Positions 27,866 through 39,192 of a stretch of 64,000 nt of DNA are shown piece by piece. The DNA lies in contig WNNJ02002132.1 in NCBI GenBank assembly GCA_012934845.2, positions 1 to 64,000 of the forward strand, written 5' to 3'. The first letter of the stretch is position 1. The number at the start of each line of letters is the position of its first letter. The stretch is from Pomphorhynchus laevis. Lineage: Eukaryota > Acanthocephala > Palaeacanthocephala > Echinorhynchida > Pomphorhynchidae. The notes beneath the pieces are model-generated. The model saw only the letters and a program-made list of their open reading frames with translations, did not search any database and was not told the DNA's origin. A program made the translations under genes and the position numbers.

Positions 27866-29531
27866 CTAAATCAACATCATAAAGTGTTAAATATGAAAGC
27901 ATTGTATACCATCGTGTTTTATTTTTTAACCGGATATATCAGATGGAAAATTAATAGGCAACATTAATCAAATAGATAGTTTTATTGTATTGATGAACGT
28001 TTCTCTTCCTTAAATCTTAAATTGGTGGTCTCAACACTACACATTTACCGTAATTAATTTAATGTGGTTGTGATTCTAAGTGAAAACAAAAAATCTTTGA
28101 TTGATTTATTTCAAGTACGTATTGTCCGTACTATTATTTTAAACTGATCCTTTCACACTTGTTAATAAAGAACTTTTTATCTCAAAATCACAGTTTTTAA
28201 AATACTTCGATCTTTGACACAAACGTTTGAATAGCAATCTCATTTCGTTGTTTTCTTGATATACTTGTTATCGTCATTTTAATTGTATGCCGCCAGCGCC
28301 GTCTTCACATGTATCGCTGTTCATAGTATTTTTTCGTCTGCAATACTTTTTTAGCATCAATCTTTACATTAAACTCTTTATTTGGATTCGATTATCTCTA
28401 AAATTTTAATAATTGTGAATTATCTCATTCACTTCGACTACCTATTTAAGATAATTCGTGTAGTATTTCATATTAATCATTCTATCATACACTTTGCCAA
28501 TGTTGGCTTTATCTAACTAGTTTCTTGCACTTGATATTTAGATTCACTGCATAATGAAATCTTCATATATAAGAAATTATTATATTTTTCTACTTATGTA
28601 TATAAGAAATTTTCAACGCTCTAACTTTGCACAATTTTTGAAATCTATTTTTACAGCTGAGACAATCATCTAAACACCTAAATTTTGACCAGTGCTAGCA
28701 ATCCTGTCGTTGAATATCCCAAAATAGCAGATAGGCTCTTACAAAATCGTTGTCATACGAAGTTTTCATACATTCACCCAACCGTTTATTGCTATGTATC
28801 CGCTATCTAAATTTGTACAATTGCTATCCTCAATAACTATACAATCTACATCGTTTACTTAACAATATTGATATGTAGATAACCGACTATTTTAGATTTG
28901 GGCAAAATTTGACCTCCCGAAATTCCATCTCGAAAGTTTCCCATAAGTCGACAGTGTCATGAAATATAGTGACCGTATTTATCACTTTGTTTCATTGTTG
29001 CCATTTATGTATCTTACGTTTGTTCGTATAGCAGACCTCGTTGTTAGTATAGTGCTTTATTATTCATGATTTCGCAATTTCGACATTTTATCTTATACGT
29101 TTTAAGTTCTTTATGACTTTACTATCTAAATATACTTATCTGATCACACATTAAGCCATTACTAAATCCGCAGTTGTATCGACTACAATTATCGCCTTAT
29201 TTTGATTATGCAAATTGTCAATTGATAATTTCTTGATATTCGTTACTGTTTCAGTAATTTCTACGCTTGGTACGGCTTCCTCCTAGTCGACGTTACTTTT
29301 TTTCGTTTTTCCTTGCAGATCGACTATAACCGACTAAAAACAACTTTTCACGAATATCCACTATGGAATTGCCTTAAATTCTAAATTGATTTAGAATTCA
29401 ATAAATAATAATATTAGAGAATGCCTTGCCTCTGCCCACTTTCTGAATTTCGTTGTAACTACTACTTATTCATAATAAATTTAATATATTTTCATATTTT
29501 CTTTTTTAAGAAAATTACAAATATTTGAAAA
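27866..29531. other. Spacer and likely 5' region of the cereblon gene
   Basis: No coding sequence recognised. Just before the cereblon start there is a pyrimidine-rich run ending in TTTTTTAAG at about 29512. It is followed by 19 bases and the ATG, so it could be a splice acceptor of a 5' UTR intron or a trans-splice site. This is inference only. Confidence 0.45.
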
Positions 29532-32039
29532 ATGACTGATTCGGGAGAAGAATACAGTGAGGATGATAATATGCAGGAAGATTCGTTGTCTTCATTATCA
29601 GGAGATAATTATGATACAATGTCAAATCAACAACCACAATCTAGCATTGAGGATATAGATGTAGGACATCCAGTAGGAGGAGATCCTTCTTCGCAAAGCA
29701 ACTTGAATGAATCTGGTGATAATATCATCTTCGAATATGATAATGATAGACGGGGCGATGATGCCGATCATAGTTCTAGTAATGAAATAAGTAGCGTAGA
29801 GATCCTTGATAATTACACGACGGATAGCACAGAATCGTTTGAAAGTCAGGATAGCGATCATGATAATGATGAATTAAATGGCATTGGTAGAAATATAGGT
29901 ATATTTGAGCGTAACTTTCGAGTTGTACAACATGACAATTCAACAGTTTCAGGCAGTACCAATGCTCCACTTTTTCTAGCAAATGATGCTACACTAGCAT
30001 TAGGCCGGATCTGGTTAAATAGACTAAGACATATACATACGCGAAATGCACGCGAGTTTCGACATGAACAATTGAACAATTACCCAATTTCTAGACATTT
30101 AAGTAACATAGAAGTAAGCGACGAAATCGGGAATGATGCGGCTCCCTCGATATTGTTAGATAGTTCGAATACAACAGATCCACTGGATCATTCATATCTT
30201 TCTGGATCATTTGATAAGCATAGCAGTGCTGTTCATTTCGATTATTTAACTGAAACCGTTATGCCTGTGCTTATTCTTAGCAATGTGGCGCTTATGCCTA
30301 CTCAGATCGTGCCGTTACAACTATTTGTGCCCAATTTAGTTACAGCTATGAGGCAATTAATACAAGACAAACGCACTTTTGGAGTTCTACGAGATTACGA
30401 CCAGACTAAGGGAACTACTGCTGAAATTATATGTAGCCAATTTTTGCGTTCACCTGATGATATAGATATTCTTTATATTAAAGTAATTGGTAGACAACGA
30501 TTTCAAATACTTGCAAAATATGCTGGCAACGAAGACAGTGATAGAATCGACTTAAGTGAAGCTTTCGATTCATTTTCCTATACGGCAAAGGTTCGTATTT
30601 TGCCTAATGCTATTAGTAGTTCACGTTTAGGTTGCGAAGTGTCACACAATCAATTGACGGCTTGTCGATGCGCTGACGAACTTCATATTGCAATTGTTAG
30701 CGGCAAAGCTGAATCATACCCGGGCAGATGTTCGACATGTCGATATGCAAGACATTTGGTGCATCCAACTATTTTAAACATGTACAATCAAGATTTTCTT
30801 GCCGCCAAGATAATTATCAAGATAGAAACTATATGTAGAACAGTTCAACACATTCCAAATGAAATTACGACTATGGTAAATGACAGTAATGACGGCGATA
30901 ACGATGACGCTCCTTTATATCTCAGTGAACATGATGCCAAAGAACTGGACCCATTTAAAAGATTGTGCTATGCTCTAGCTGTACAAAATAAAACATCAAT
31001 ACCATTTAAATCATTTCTGGCCAGAATTGCTATGGAGGTTGTTCGCACTAGTGGTGTTGACGCCTTCATTTACTGGTTACTGCGCAATGTCCCTTTGATA
31101 TCTCAGAAAGAGTCCTGGAACTTACTACATGAACAGTCAAGTAACGTTGAACGCTTTCATTATCTGATTAAAACTCTGGAAAATAATGATTCAGATTCCT
31201 TATGTTGTCGAAATTGTGGATTGAGGATTACATCACTTTCTTACTTGTTTAGCATGTGTAGAAAAATACTTCTTCCAGATGAACCATACGTATCTGAGGA
31301 AGATTATCCAGAACTGGATGTACCGTTAGATTCTTTGGAGAATCAACGAATTGATTTTTGTCGACCGTCGGGTGAGAATACTAGCGGTGAAAATGAGTCG
31401 TCAACAGTTCGCGATGGTCCTCCTTCCTCCAATGCTTCTACCTCGGAAAAATTTGTGCATATTCCTGGTGATATATGCGTTACGTTCGTTAATCCTAACG
31501 GCAGCGTTTTTGAAACAATGTCAACGTCGAGAGCGTTGAATTATATTGAAAACGGGCAACCCACATTTCACTACAGCTGGTATGACCAATACGCTTGGAC
31601 AACAATTACTTGCAACGGATGTTATAATCAATTAGGCTGGAAATTCCGCAGCTTAAGGTATCTAAACCGTCATGCAATATCATCTACGAGATTTATCCGC
31701 AACAGAGTTGATAATGCATATGCTGAACGTATAAGAGAAGGTGATCAAAGTAATAGTAGCGAAAGCAACAGTCTTCCTAACGACTACTTTGGTCCAACCA
31801 ATTTCCAGGTATTACCACCTTCCTGGTCATTAAATATGACTGATGAATATCATAACGATTCAGTAGAAATACCGACAGCCGTTCGAACTGGACCGTGGTC
31901 AAAGGATTTGAGAATACCTAAAGTTTTCTTCGGTTTTACTCGCGACTCACTGCAAAGGGGCGATGTTGAACAAAATCGTTCACAGCAGCACAGTAGCAGC
32001 ACTTCAGAAAATGGTAGCAGCATTTCGGAATTTATATAA
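29532..32039 (+). CDS. CRBN: Cereblon (CRL4 E3 ligase substrate receptor)
   Basis: The 835-residue protein is a cereblon orthologue. Cereblon joins DDB1-CUL4 ubiquitin ligase and recruits substrates. Residues 1-235 are acidic and serine-rich. A Lon N-terminal-like domain spans about 235-455 (VMPVLILSNVALMP, IVPLQLF, GTTAEI, VIGRQRF). A helical DDB1-binding region follows. The CULT domain starts near 557 with CRNC and has VNPNGSVFET, HYSWYDQYAWTT, CNGC (694-697) and LGWKF. W683, W689 and W703 match the three tryptophans of the human ligand pocket with exact spacing (human 380, 386, 400). Human E377 and V388 correspond to H680 and T691. CULT carries two extra loops of about 70 residues each, so the protein is almost twice the human length (442). 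The frame has no introns. An AATAAA lies at 32244. Confidence 0.93.
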   Translation: MTDSGEEYSEDDNMQEDSLSSLSGDNYDTMSNQQPQSSIEDIDVGHPVGGDPSSQSNLNESGDNIIFEYDNDRRGDDADHSSSNEISSVEILDNYTTDSTESFESQDSDHDNDELNGIGRNIGIFERNFRVVQHDNSTVSGSTNAPLFLANDATLALGRIWLNRLRHIHTRNAREFRHEQLNNYPISRHLSNIEVSDEIGNDAAPSILLDSSNTTDPLDHSYLSGSFDKHSSAVHFDYLTETVMPVLILSNVALMPTQIVPLQLFVPNLVTAMRQLIQDKRTFGVLRDYDQTKGTTAEIICSQFLRSPDDIDILYIKVIGRQRFQILAKYAGNEDSDRIDLSEAFDSFSYTAKVRILPNAISSSRLGCEVSHNQLTACRCADELHIAIVSGKAESYPGRCSTCRYARHLVHPTILNMYNQDFLAAKIIIKIETICRTVQHIPNEITTMVNDSNDGDNDDAPLYLSEHDAKELDPFKRLCYALAVQNKTSIPFKSFLARIAMEVVRTSGVDAFIYWLLRNVPLISQKESWNLLHEQSSNVERFHYLIKTLENNDSDSLCCRNCGLRITSLSYLFSMCRKILLPDEPYVSEEDYPELDVPLDSLENQRIDFCRPSGENTSGENESSTVRDGPPSSNASTSEKFVHIPGDICVTFVNPNGSVFETMSTSRALNYIENGQPTFHYSWYDQYAWTTITCNGCYNQLGWKFRSLRYLNRHAISSTRFIRNRVDNAYAERIREGDQSNSSESNSLPNDYFGPTNFQVLPPSWSLNMTDEYHNDSVEIPTAVRTGPWSKDLRIPKVFFGFTRDSLQRGDVEQNRSQQHSSSTSENGSSISEFI

Positions 32040-32243
32040 TACGACAACGGAGTTGTGTTCTAAATGTTTTTAATACAGTTAATTTACAGACCGATAGTTG
32101 CCATCATCGTATTATTCATAAGTGCCTAAATTTGCCTCCTAACAAGTTTATTTTGTGATTCAACTAAAAGTTAGCTAATCCATTCGATTTATCAGAATCG
32201 ATTCATGTCCTCTTGAACATGTGCCTATATATATTTTCACTTC

Positions 32244-32249
32244 AATAAA
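32244..32249 (+). promoter_or_regulatory. Probable cereblon polyadenylation signal
   Basis: AATAAA 205 bases after the cereblon stop codon, the first canonical signal downstream. Another candidate lies about 25 bases further on. Confidence 0.5.
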
Positions 32250-33300
32250 CTGTTATGCTACAAGCTAAAAATAAACCACATTCATCAAATATAAATTTGT
32301 ATTAATTCACTTAAACGATCGGTTTTTGCTCGTCAATTATCGAAACGTTATTTCACAAAAGTTGTTGGCAAAATTGTTTCTCTGTCTATGATTATTATTA
32401 CACTATAGTTTCAATTAAAGTCATGTCTAATAAATTAAAAATATTCGTTCATTCATTATAATTGTCTATAATTATTTTATATTTAACTTTTGTCAATTAA
32501 TTATATATTTATTATTAAATTCGTCTGCGAATTAATAATGCTTAGGGAAAACGTGGGTTACGGTAATGAAGTGTCGAAGGCGTTAAAACCAAATCGATAT
32601 TAACAAAATGAGTTGTTACCTAAATGAAATTAGAATAAATTAGGGTTTATTAAGCTGATATTCGTTGGGCAATTATTTAAATGCTATATAGGAAGCTGCA
32701 GATATTTACAAATTATTGTTGTTTGGCTATCGCGCTTTTCAAATGTGTTGAATTTTTATATTTACTAATTCTAAAATATTTCAATCCATTTTATATCAAA
32801 ATAACACAAAAATAATTTAAAATGTAAATTTTTTATCAATTTATATACAAAGAAAATAATAAATACTAAACCCACAATCTTCTTCCATTTCAAAAAATTT
32901 CAAACAGTTAGTTTAAATTTAAAATAGTTAGTAATTTCCTGGTGAAACGTAAACATCAAAAAACAAACATTAAAACACGAAAATAATAACATATATGTAA
33001 TTAGTGTATATTGAAAAATAGCAAAAGCAGAAAGATTTTTAAGTTTTAATCCTCGTGGAACTTCTTCAAATCGTAATAATTTAATTGTAAGTTCAGATAT
33101 TTAAGCTAATTATAATATTATATCCGATATATATAATAATTAATATACTATATTAATATATTACATATATTATATATAGTATATGTTATATATTATATAT
33201 GTATATTATATCTATATATAGTATGTTTTTCATGTGTATGCATTGTGGCTAATTGATAGGCTTCTCAGAGTCGTAACCGATTTTATATATGTAAGTATTT
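32250..33300. other. AT-rich spacer
   Basis: No recognised gene. Bases 33105-33230 are a run of TATA/ATTA repeats with many small inverted repeats. Confidence 0.5.
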
Positions 33301-33304
33301 AAAT

Positions 33305-35640
33305 ATAACATAATTTGAGGTATTCACTGTTACTGGGACCCTCTAGGAGTCCTTCTTCATATTTGAATATAAATATCATTACAACAGCAAATTGAAGAAT
33401 TTACTTATTAACTTTTCGCCCTTTGGGCTTTTTAAATCTAGAATACAGGCACAAACAAAATAAATACTTCATACAATATTTAAATTTAGTTTTTTTTCCA
33501 ATCGTAAATATAGTCTGAATTTATACCTGATGATCAGTCTGTCATTAACTGACCTACTTACTGCTGTTCAATTGCTTTCCTTATAAGTGAAGTTTCCAAG
33601 TTATTCTTTATAATAACATATTGAAATATGTCATTTTCGGTATTGTGAACTTCCACAGAATGTTTCACGATCGCATCTCTCTATACGTTTATATTTTAAG
33701 TCTGATCGTCTGTTGTTTAGTCTTATATTAATTGTTCGACCTCATTCATCGACATATTGAGCATTGCATAGACTGCACAGTCCAACGTATAGGTTCCTTG
33801 AAATTTACAATCTGTTACAGTCGTTAACTAAGCTTAGCCCTGTTGAGGTGCTCTCAAACGTTTGACAGTCAAGGATGTTATTGCAGCATTTTGATCTATT
33901 GATCTTACACTTATTACAATGCCCTTGCTTACGATTATGATTATCATCTTTGTACACACTAAACGTAGACTTGACAAGATACCTTGAGATATTAATTCCT
34001 GTGAATATTACTCGATGTCTAAATAATTGTAGTTTATTATTTTTCTTCAGTATCCTATTTATAACTTTGTTACTGTCTCTTTGTAGCAACCGAAGACCGT
34101 TATGATACGGCATTATTAGTCTATGATGCCAATTTGATTTTTCTTCTAAATCATTCTGATTTATATGAATTCGGGCTTTTTGTAGTTCAGGATGAACCTA
34201 ACGTCGTGTGTAACTTTGATTTAATAATTCGTTGTTTAGGGCTAGTAACTATTTTTCTGCATATTCTCGTTCGGTACGTAATCGAAATATTATAAGAGCT
34301 TCGCTGAATATAATTGACCTTTTCATACCAGCGGAATGATTACTGGGTGTAGATGAACTTTTTGAAATGTTGGTTTTCAATACAATGTTGTTTTAAAAGT
34401 GTCATTGCAGTCTATAGTAATGGAAAGGCCAATAAAATTAACTAACTGTGACGTTTCAAGTGTAAATCGCATAGGTGTAAATTTGTTAATTGCTTCATTA
34501 AACTCACTGAAAGAGTGGTCTATTGTTCTCCAAATAGCAAACACATCATCAATGTAACGAACCCGAACAGAAAGGTCGTTCGAAAGTTTAAAAGAATGAT
34601 TTTTTCATACCGATCTAGCAAGGTAAATGGTTGCAAGTGTATGGGCAACAGATATACCCATGGTCACTCCAATAACTTGCTTGTATAACTTGTTATTAAA
34701 TTTAAATATATTCCCTGATAAAATTAACCGTAATGCGGACTTAACAAATCTACATGTTGACGTTGGGTAATATGCTGCTACCATATCTTGATGTATGTAG
34801 TCCACCGCTGTCATAGGAATTTCAAGTGTATTATGCGTTATAATTAATGGCTTTAACAATTCATGGATATATCGTGAGAACTTTTCGGTTATTGTACCTT
34901 TGTTGCTCACTATTGGTCTACATGGATATGGACAAATGTTATTATGCGTTTTAGGCAGCATGTAAAAACCCTAGGATTTATTTTGATATTCGAACGTAAT
35001 TCGTCGGCCTGTAGTATATCCATACATATATTTGCGATCGAGTCATCTAATAATATATTCATCTGGTAACGTAACATTTTAATCTCATCCTCTGATGCTA
35101 GAGCATTAGACTCACTACTGAGTTCTTACATGTCGTTACATCTTAATTGTCATATTGCCTGCCGTTGAGTAACAGCAAGGTTAGACACGCTGCCGTATTC
35201 TCTTGCGGAGATATTAAGATTTAGTTCTAAATTTAAAACTTCCATTTGTCTCTGAAAATGGAATTCCAAAAATATTTTCAAACATATTTAACGGTGCTTC
35301 AATTCGTTTTTTTACTTGTAAAAAAGTTCTTCTCAACGGTACATTATATGCGTCAATCTTCCAGGGTTTAACTGGCCAACGTAATATCCATGATAATTTT
35401 TTAGACTTCTGTAATAATAATTTATTATATAACATTAAATCATAATCGTTATTTTGGGGTCTATTCTAAACACGTGTATGTAGAACTGCAGTAGTATTTG
35501 TTGTAGGCAACGTGATGCGTTGTATAGCACATTATTCCATTTCTTAATTGTTGCTTTTCTGCATTCCGGTCCGACAAATTTGAAGTTCACACACATTATA
35601 TTTTTAAGTTGAAGTGTTTTTAATTGCAAACCAATTGCTT
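33305..35640 (-). mobile_element. Canonical-order PLE (RT first, endonuclease last), broken
   Basis: Minus-strand order from 35640 down: an N-terminal region (35214-35629), RT (about 34560-34961, with LPKTHN, RPIVSNKG, YIHELLKP and KQVIGVTMG), then the connection region (33805-34113) and decayed GIY-YIG-like text near 33600-33800. A hammerhead-like motif lies at 33411-33437, and terminal sequence with TGAGGTATTCACTGTTA lies at 33311-33332. RT before endonuclease is the order of Penelope/Poseidon/Neptune elements, unlike the Naiads nearby. The element is old, with many breaks. Confidence 0.75.
33411..33437 (-). ncRNA. Decayed hammerhead motif at a PLE 3' end
   Basis: Minus strand: TTTAAAA, A, stem II GCCC/GGGC (loop AAA), GAAA, AG, T, T. 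The stem, GAAA and spacing match PLE hammerheads, but the CTGANGA box is lost. It lies downstream of the endonuclease remains, as expected for a PLE. Confidence 0.35.
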
Positions 35641-35667
35641 GACAGAATAATAAATATTATTATTTAA

Positions 35668-37300
35668 TACAAAAAGCTTTATTATGATATACTAATGAAA
35701 GAGCTTAATTCTAATGATTTAAATGTAAATCCAACATATGAACGTAGTGAGTTGAGTTTAGAAACAATTATTACAAGTCACTGTTCTATAATGGATAAAA
35801 ACGGTATAAAGGTTGAATTAGATAATAAAACTATACCTATATTATATTGGAATCCAAAATTACATAAAAATCCAATAAAACCTAGGTTCATATGTAGTGC
35901 GTTTAAATGTACATTAAAACCACTTTCTGTCTATATGAATAAAATACTTAAAGTAATTAAAGCACATTTTAAAAAATATTGCAAGGTAATCGAAATTAAT
36001 ACTGGTATAAAACACTATTTCAGTATTAATTCTACAAAAGAATTTTTAGAACAGACAAAAGGAATAAATTTTCAAAATATAAATACATACGATTTTAGTA
36101 CGCTTTATACAAATTTAGATTTAGTAGATATTAAAGAAGCGTTATTAAAATAAATTAATCTTATATTCGGAAAAGGATATACATATATATGTTATAATAA
36201 TTATAACGCCTATCTAACAAAAATTAAACCATCAAATAAATATAAATATATGGATAAAATTGAATTAATAGAATCCTTAAATATTTTGATAAATCAAAAT
36301 TATTTAAAAGTAGGGACATCTATATTTAGACAAGTAAAAGGTGTTCCAATGAGTGGTAATAGTAGCCCAATTATCGCTGACTTGTTTTTAAGCTTTATAG
36401 AATATGAATTTGTTCATAACTGTGTAAAAACTAAATCTAAACAATATAAATATATGAAATATATGTTTCGATACATTGATGATATATGTGTATTTAATTC
36501 TAATAATTTTTATTCAATTAGTGAGCACATTTATCCAGAAAGCCTTATTCTTAACAAAACCAATATTAATGATAAAGAAGGTGTATATCTAGATATGAAC
36601 ATTAAATTAACATTAACTAAAACTACTATTAATTTATATCGTAAAGATGACATATTTAAATTTACAAGAAACATATTTTTGCATAAGCATTCATGCATAC
36701 CATATAATATAAAATATAATACATTAAATAATGAAATTTTAAGAATTGCAACAATATGTAATGATATTGACTTTCTTTAAAATCATTTAAATAATTTAAT
36801 AGATACATATTTTAAACTAGGTTACTATAAAAATAACATCAAGCAGAAAATAGTAAAATATATAAATCAACACAATAATATAAAGAATAAATTTAAACTC
36901 TTAAGTGGCAAATTTTTATGGATGGATAATAAATAATATACTTTGCATTAGAATAAGATACTAGATAGTTATTTTAGAGGAAATACATCATTAGCATGTA
37001 TTTGGCTCCGCTGCTATGTTGGGTAGAGGAGTTAGGGGCCGAAACCTAATAGCATAGCAGTTCCTTCTGATGACCTCTAATTCTTATTCTGATACAACGT
37101 CTGTTATTTATTAGTCAATTCATAAAAATGAAGTTTATTTTAAATTTCAATTTTTATTTTAACTTGATTTAAATTATAGAAAATCTAAAAACAATTATTA
37201 ATTTTATTATTTAATTATTAAATTTTGATTTAGCATTATTATGTTTTGTTTATTTTATAATTATATTAAATACGTAGACTCAGTTAGCTGATTTAATTTC
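35668..37300 (+). mobile_element. Naiad PLE, 5'-truncated copy
   Basis: From AAAAAGCTTTATTATG to the terminal CAGTTAGCTGATTTAATTT this copy matches 26007-27644 almost base for base. It contains the RT in broken frames (35695-36153 and 36250-36780, with YDFSTLYTNL, RQVKGVPM and FRYIDDICVF) and the structured 3' UTR with an intact CTGATGA at 37067-37073. The near identity to the copy at 24960 shows recent amplification. It is a fossil with a few breaks, truncated before the CxC motif. Confidence 0.9.
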
Positions 37301-37332
37301 ACATGTACCTGTATTCTAGTTTTTCGCTGTAC

Positions 37333-37448
37333 CAGGACATGGTATCGTGTATGAGTTGGAATAACATAATTGGAGGTATTCACTGTTATATATAACAGTG
37401 AATACCTCAAATTATATTATTCCAACTCGTACACGATACAATGTCCTG
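37333..37448. repeat. 116-bp near-perfect palindrome
   Basis: CAGGACATGGTATCGTG, AGTTGGAATAA and GAGGTATTCACTGTTATA are mirrored around 37390/37391 with only a few mismatches. Another partial arm follows to about 37490. The inner sequence TTTGAGGTATTCACTGTTA also occurs once at the 3' end of the canonical PLE at 33311-33332, so the palindrome may be two PLE ends joined in opposite orientation. Confidence 0.85.
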
Positions 37449-37516
37449 TATACGATATGTCCTATATCGTACACGATACCATGTCCTAAAAAAGTTTGAT
37501 ATAAATAACATACAAT

Positions 37517-37543
37517 TGATAAAGGCCGCTTAACCGAAACGTC
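37517..37543 (+). ncRNA. Weak hammerhead-like motif
   Basis: TTGATAA, A, GG/CC stem with a loop of 8, GAAA, CG, T, C. The right half (CCGAAACGTC) is typical of PLE hammerheads. The CTGANGA box has two changes and stem II is only 2 bp. Confidence 0.25.
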
Positions 37544-37559
37544 TTGAATCTCATTTTGT

Positions 37560-38460
37560 GCAATTTTTCTGTTTTTATTATTTCTGAAGAAAATATATGG
37601 CCGAATCACATGTTGATCCAGGATCGCGATCGCCAGTTGTAACAGTGATTGATGTTGATTCCCTTTCCTTGATCGGTCATCAGTTGGCCAATCCATCGTT
37701 GCTCCTGTTTTTTGCGATGTTCGCTTCCATTTAGATCTGAATCAATGACAACATAATCAAAGACATCCTTTTTTCATTGTCGTGTTCAGTTACACAATGA
37801 TTGACCACGGCATCACGATGTATCAATCTTTTATTCAAATCGCTTCGTCGATTGTTTAATCTAACATTCATCGACAATCCACTTTCACCTACATATTGTA
37901 CACCGCAGATGCTACATGTGGCTGCATAAATGATACCTTTTGAGGCACAGTTTGTTGATTTTCGAATATTATATTTGAGTCCTGTGGTTAAACTAAATTT
38001 TTTGTTGGTTTCCTTTATTTGTATAAAACATTTCGTGTTCCGTCGGTTACATTTCGTGCATTCATTTTTCTCAACTAATTGTCCAACGTTTTTTTTTCAA
38101 TTTGTTTCTAACTAATGTCTTTCTAATAGTATTAGTAGATTTATGAATGATCCTAATCGACAAATTAGCCCTTCCAAGTTTTGCTCGTTGACTATTCATA
38201 CCATACGTGATATCCTTTTGTAGGTTACGAATTGCTGGGTGATAGGGTATATATTCTTCTTTCGATTATTATATATTCTTCTTTCGATTATTATTTGAAA
38301 TTTTGATAAATTTCTCTATTTGTATATCCTCTTTTTCCTAAATCTTGTTTGAGTTGCTTAAGCCACTTTGTTTTTTTCCGCTTTTTTACTACACAATCTA
38401 AGAATTCGTGTGGCTTCATTCATAATAAGATTATGTTTAATGAACATCGAGTGATTACTT
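37560..38460 (-). mobile_element. Canonical PLE fragment, GIY-YIG endonuclease
   Basis: The minus strand encodes broken GIY-YIG sequence near 37700-37950: IIYAATCSICG, VQYVGESG, LSMNVRLNNRRSD and HCVTEHD. Upstream (38100-38280) is text like KDISYGMNSQRAKLGRANLSIR, the region between RT and endonuclease. It is the 3' half of a canonical-order PLE and clearly a fossil. Confidence 0.7.
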
Positions 38461-38599
38461 TTCGCGTGTAAAAGATGCTTACTTTCGGGCTTTTGTTCTC
38501 ACTATAATGTAGTTCTCAATATAATGTAGTTATATATATGTTAATGCATCGTTAGCTGGTATATTAGTAAATAATGACTGTAGTCCAAAGTCAATAGAA

Positions 38600-39178
38600 T
38601 ATCAGTATTAAAAAACGAAATTTTGTCGTAGAGTCACTAAACACTATTTTGAATGGAAATTATTTCGAATTCAACAATCATACGTATCATCAAAAAAATG
38701 GAACGGCCATGGGAACGCCAGTAGCACCCATATTAGCTATACTTTATGTCGATTGGTATGAAAAACGGTTTCTACAAACCTTAAATGAGCAACCAATTGT
38801 ATGGCTAAGGTATATTGACGACATATTCGTTATATGGCGTAATGACATAACATTATTAAACACAATGATTCACAAGCTAAATGAATTTGGGTCGTTAATA
38901 TTTACCGCTGAAATAAGTCAGGAAAACAAAATTCTTAGATATGTCACTGCGGATTAACAAAACTGGAAAATTAGAAATATCAATGCACAATAAGAGTATG
39001 TCTAATAATATATTACACTCAAAGAGCGGTCAGTCATTTTCAACAAAGAAAAACATAATGGAAAACGAATTTAGAAGAATATTTTATCTGTGTAACACAA
39101 AAACTGAAAGACTAAAATGGATAAATAAAGACGTTTGGATTTTTAAAACAGAGGTTACACAAAAAGAGAAATAGACGT
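38600..39178 (+). mobile_element. Canonical PLE fragment, reverse transcriptase
   Basis: Plus-strand frames encode FNNHTYHQKNGTAMGTPVAP (motif B), LRYIDDIFVIW (catalytic motif C) and a thumb region ending in KDVWIFKTEVTQKEK. It lies opposite to, and about 140 bases from, the minus-strand endonuclease fragment. This is a head-to-head arrangement, and inverted partial copies are characteristic of PLEs. It is a fossil. Confidence 0.8.
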
Positions 39179-39192
39179 AGCACAAAATAGAG

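Noticed and set aside
29622-30079. Minus-strand frames inside cereblon
   Set aside because: They are reverse-frame shadows of the cereblon coding sequence.
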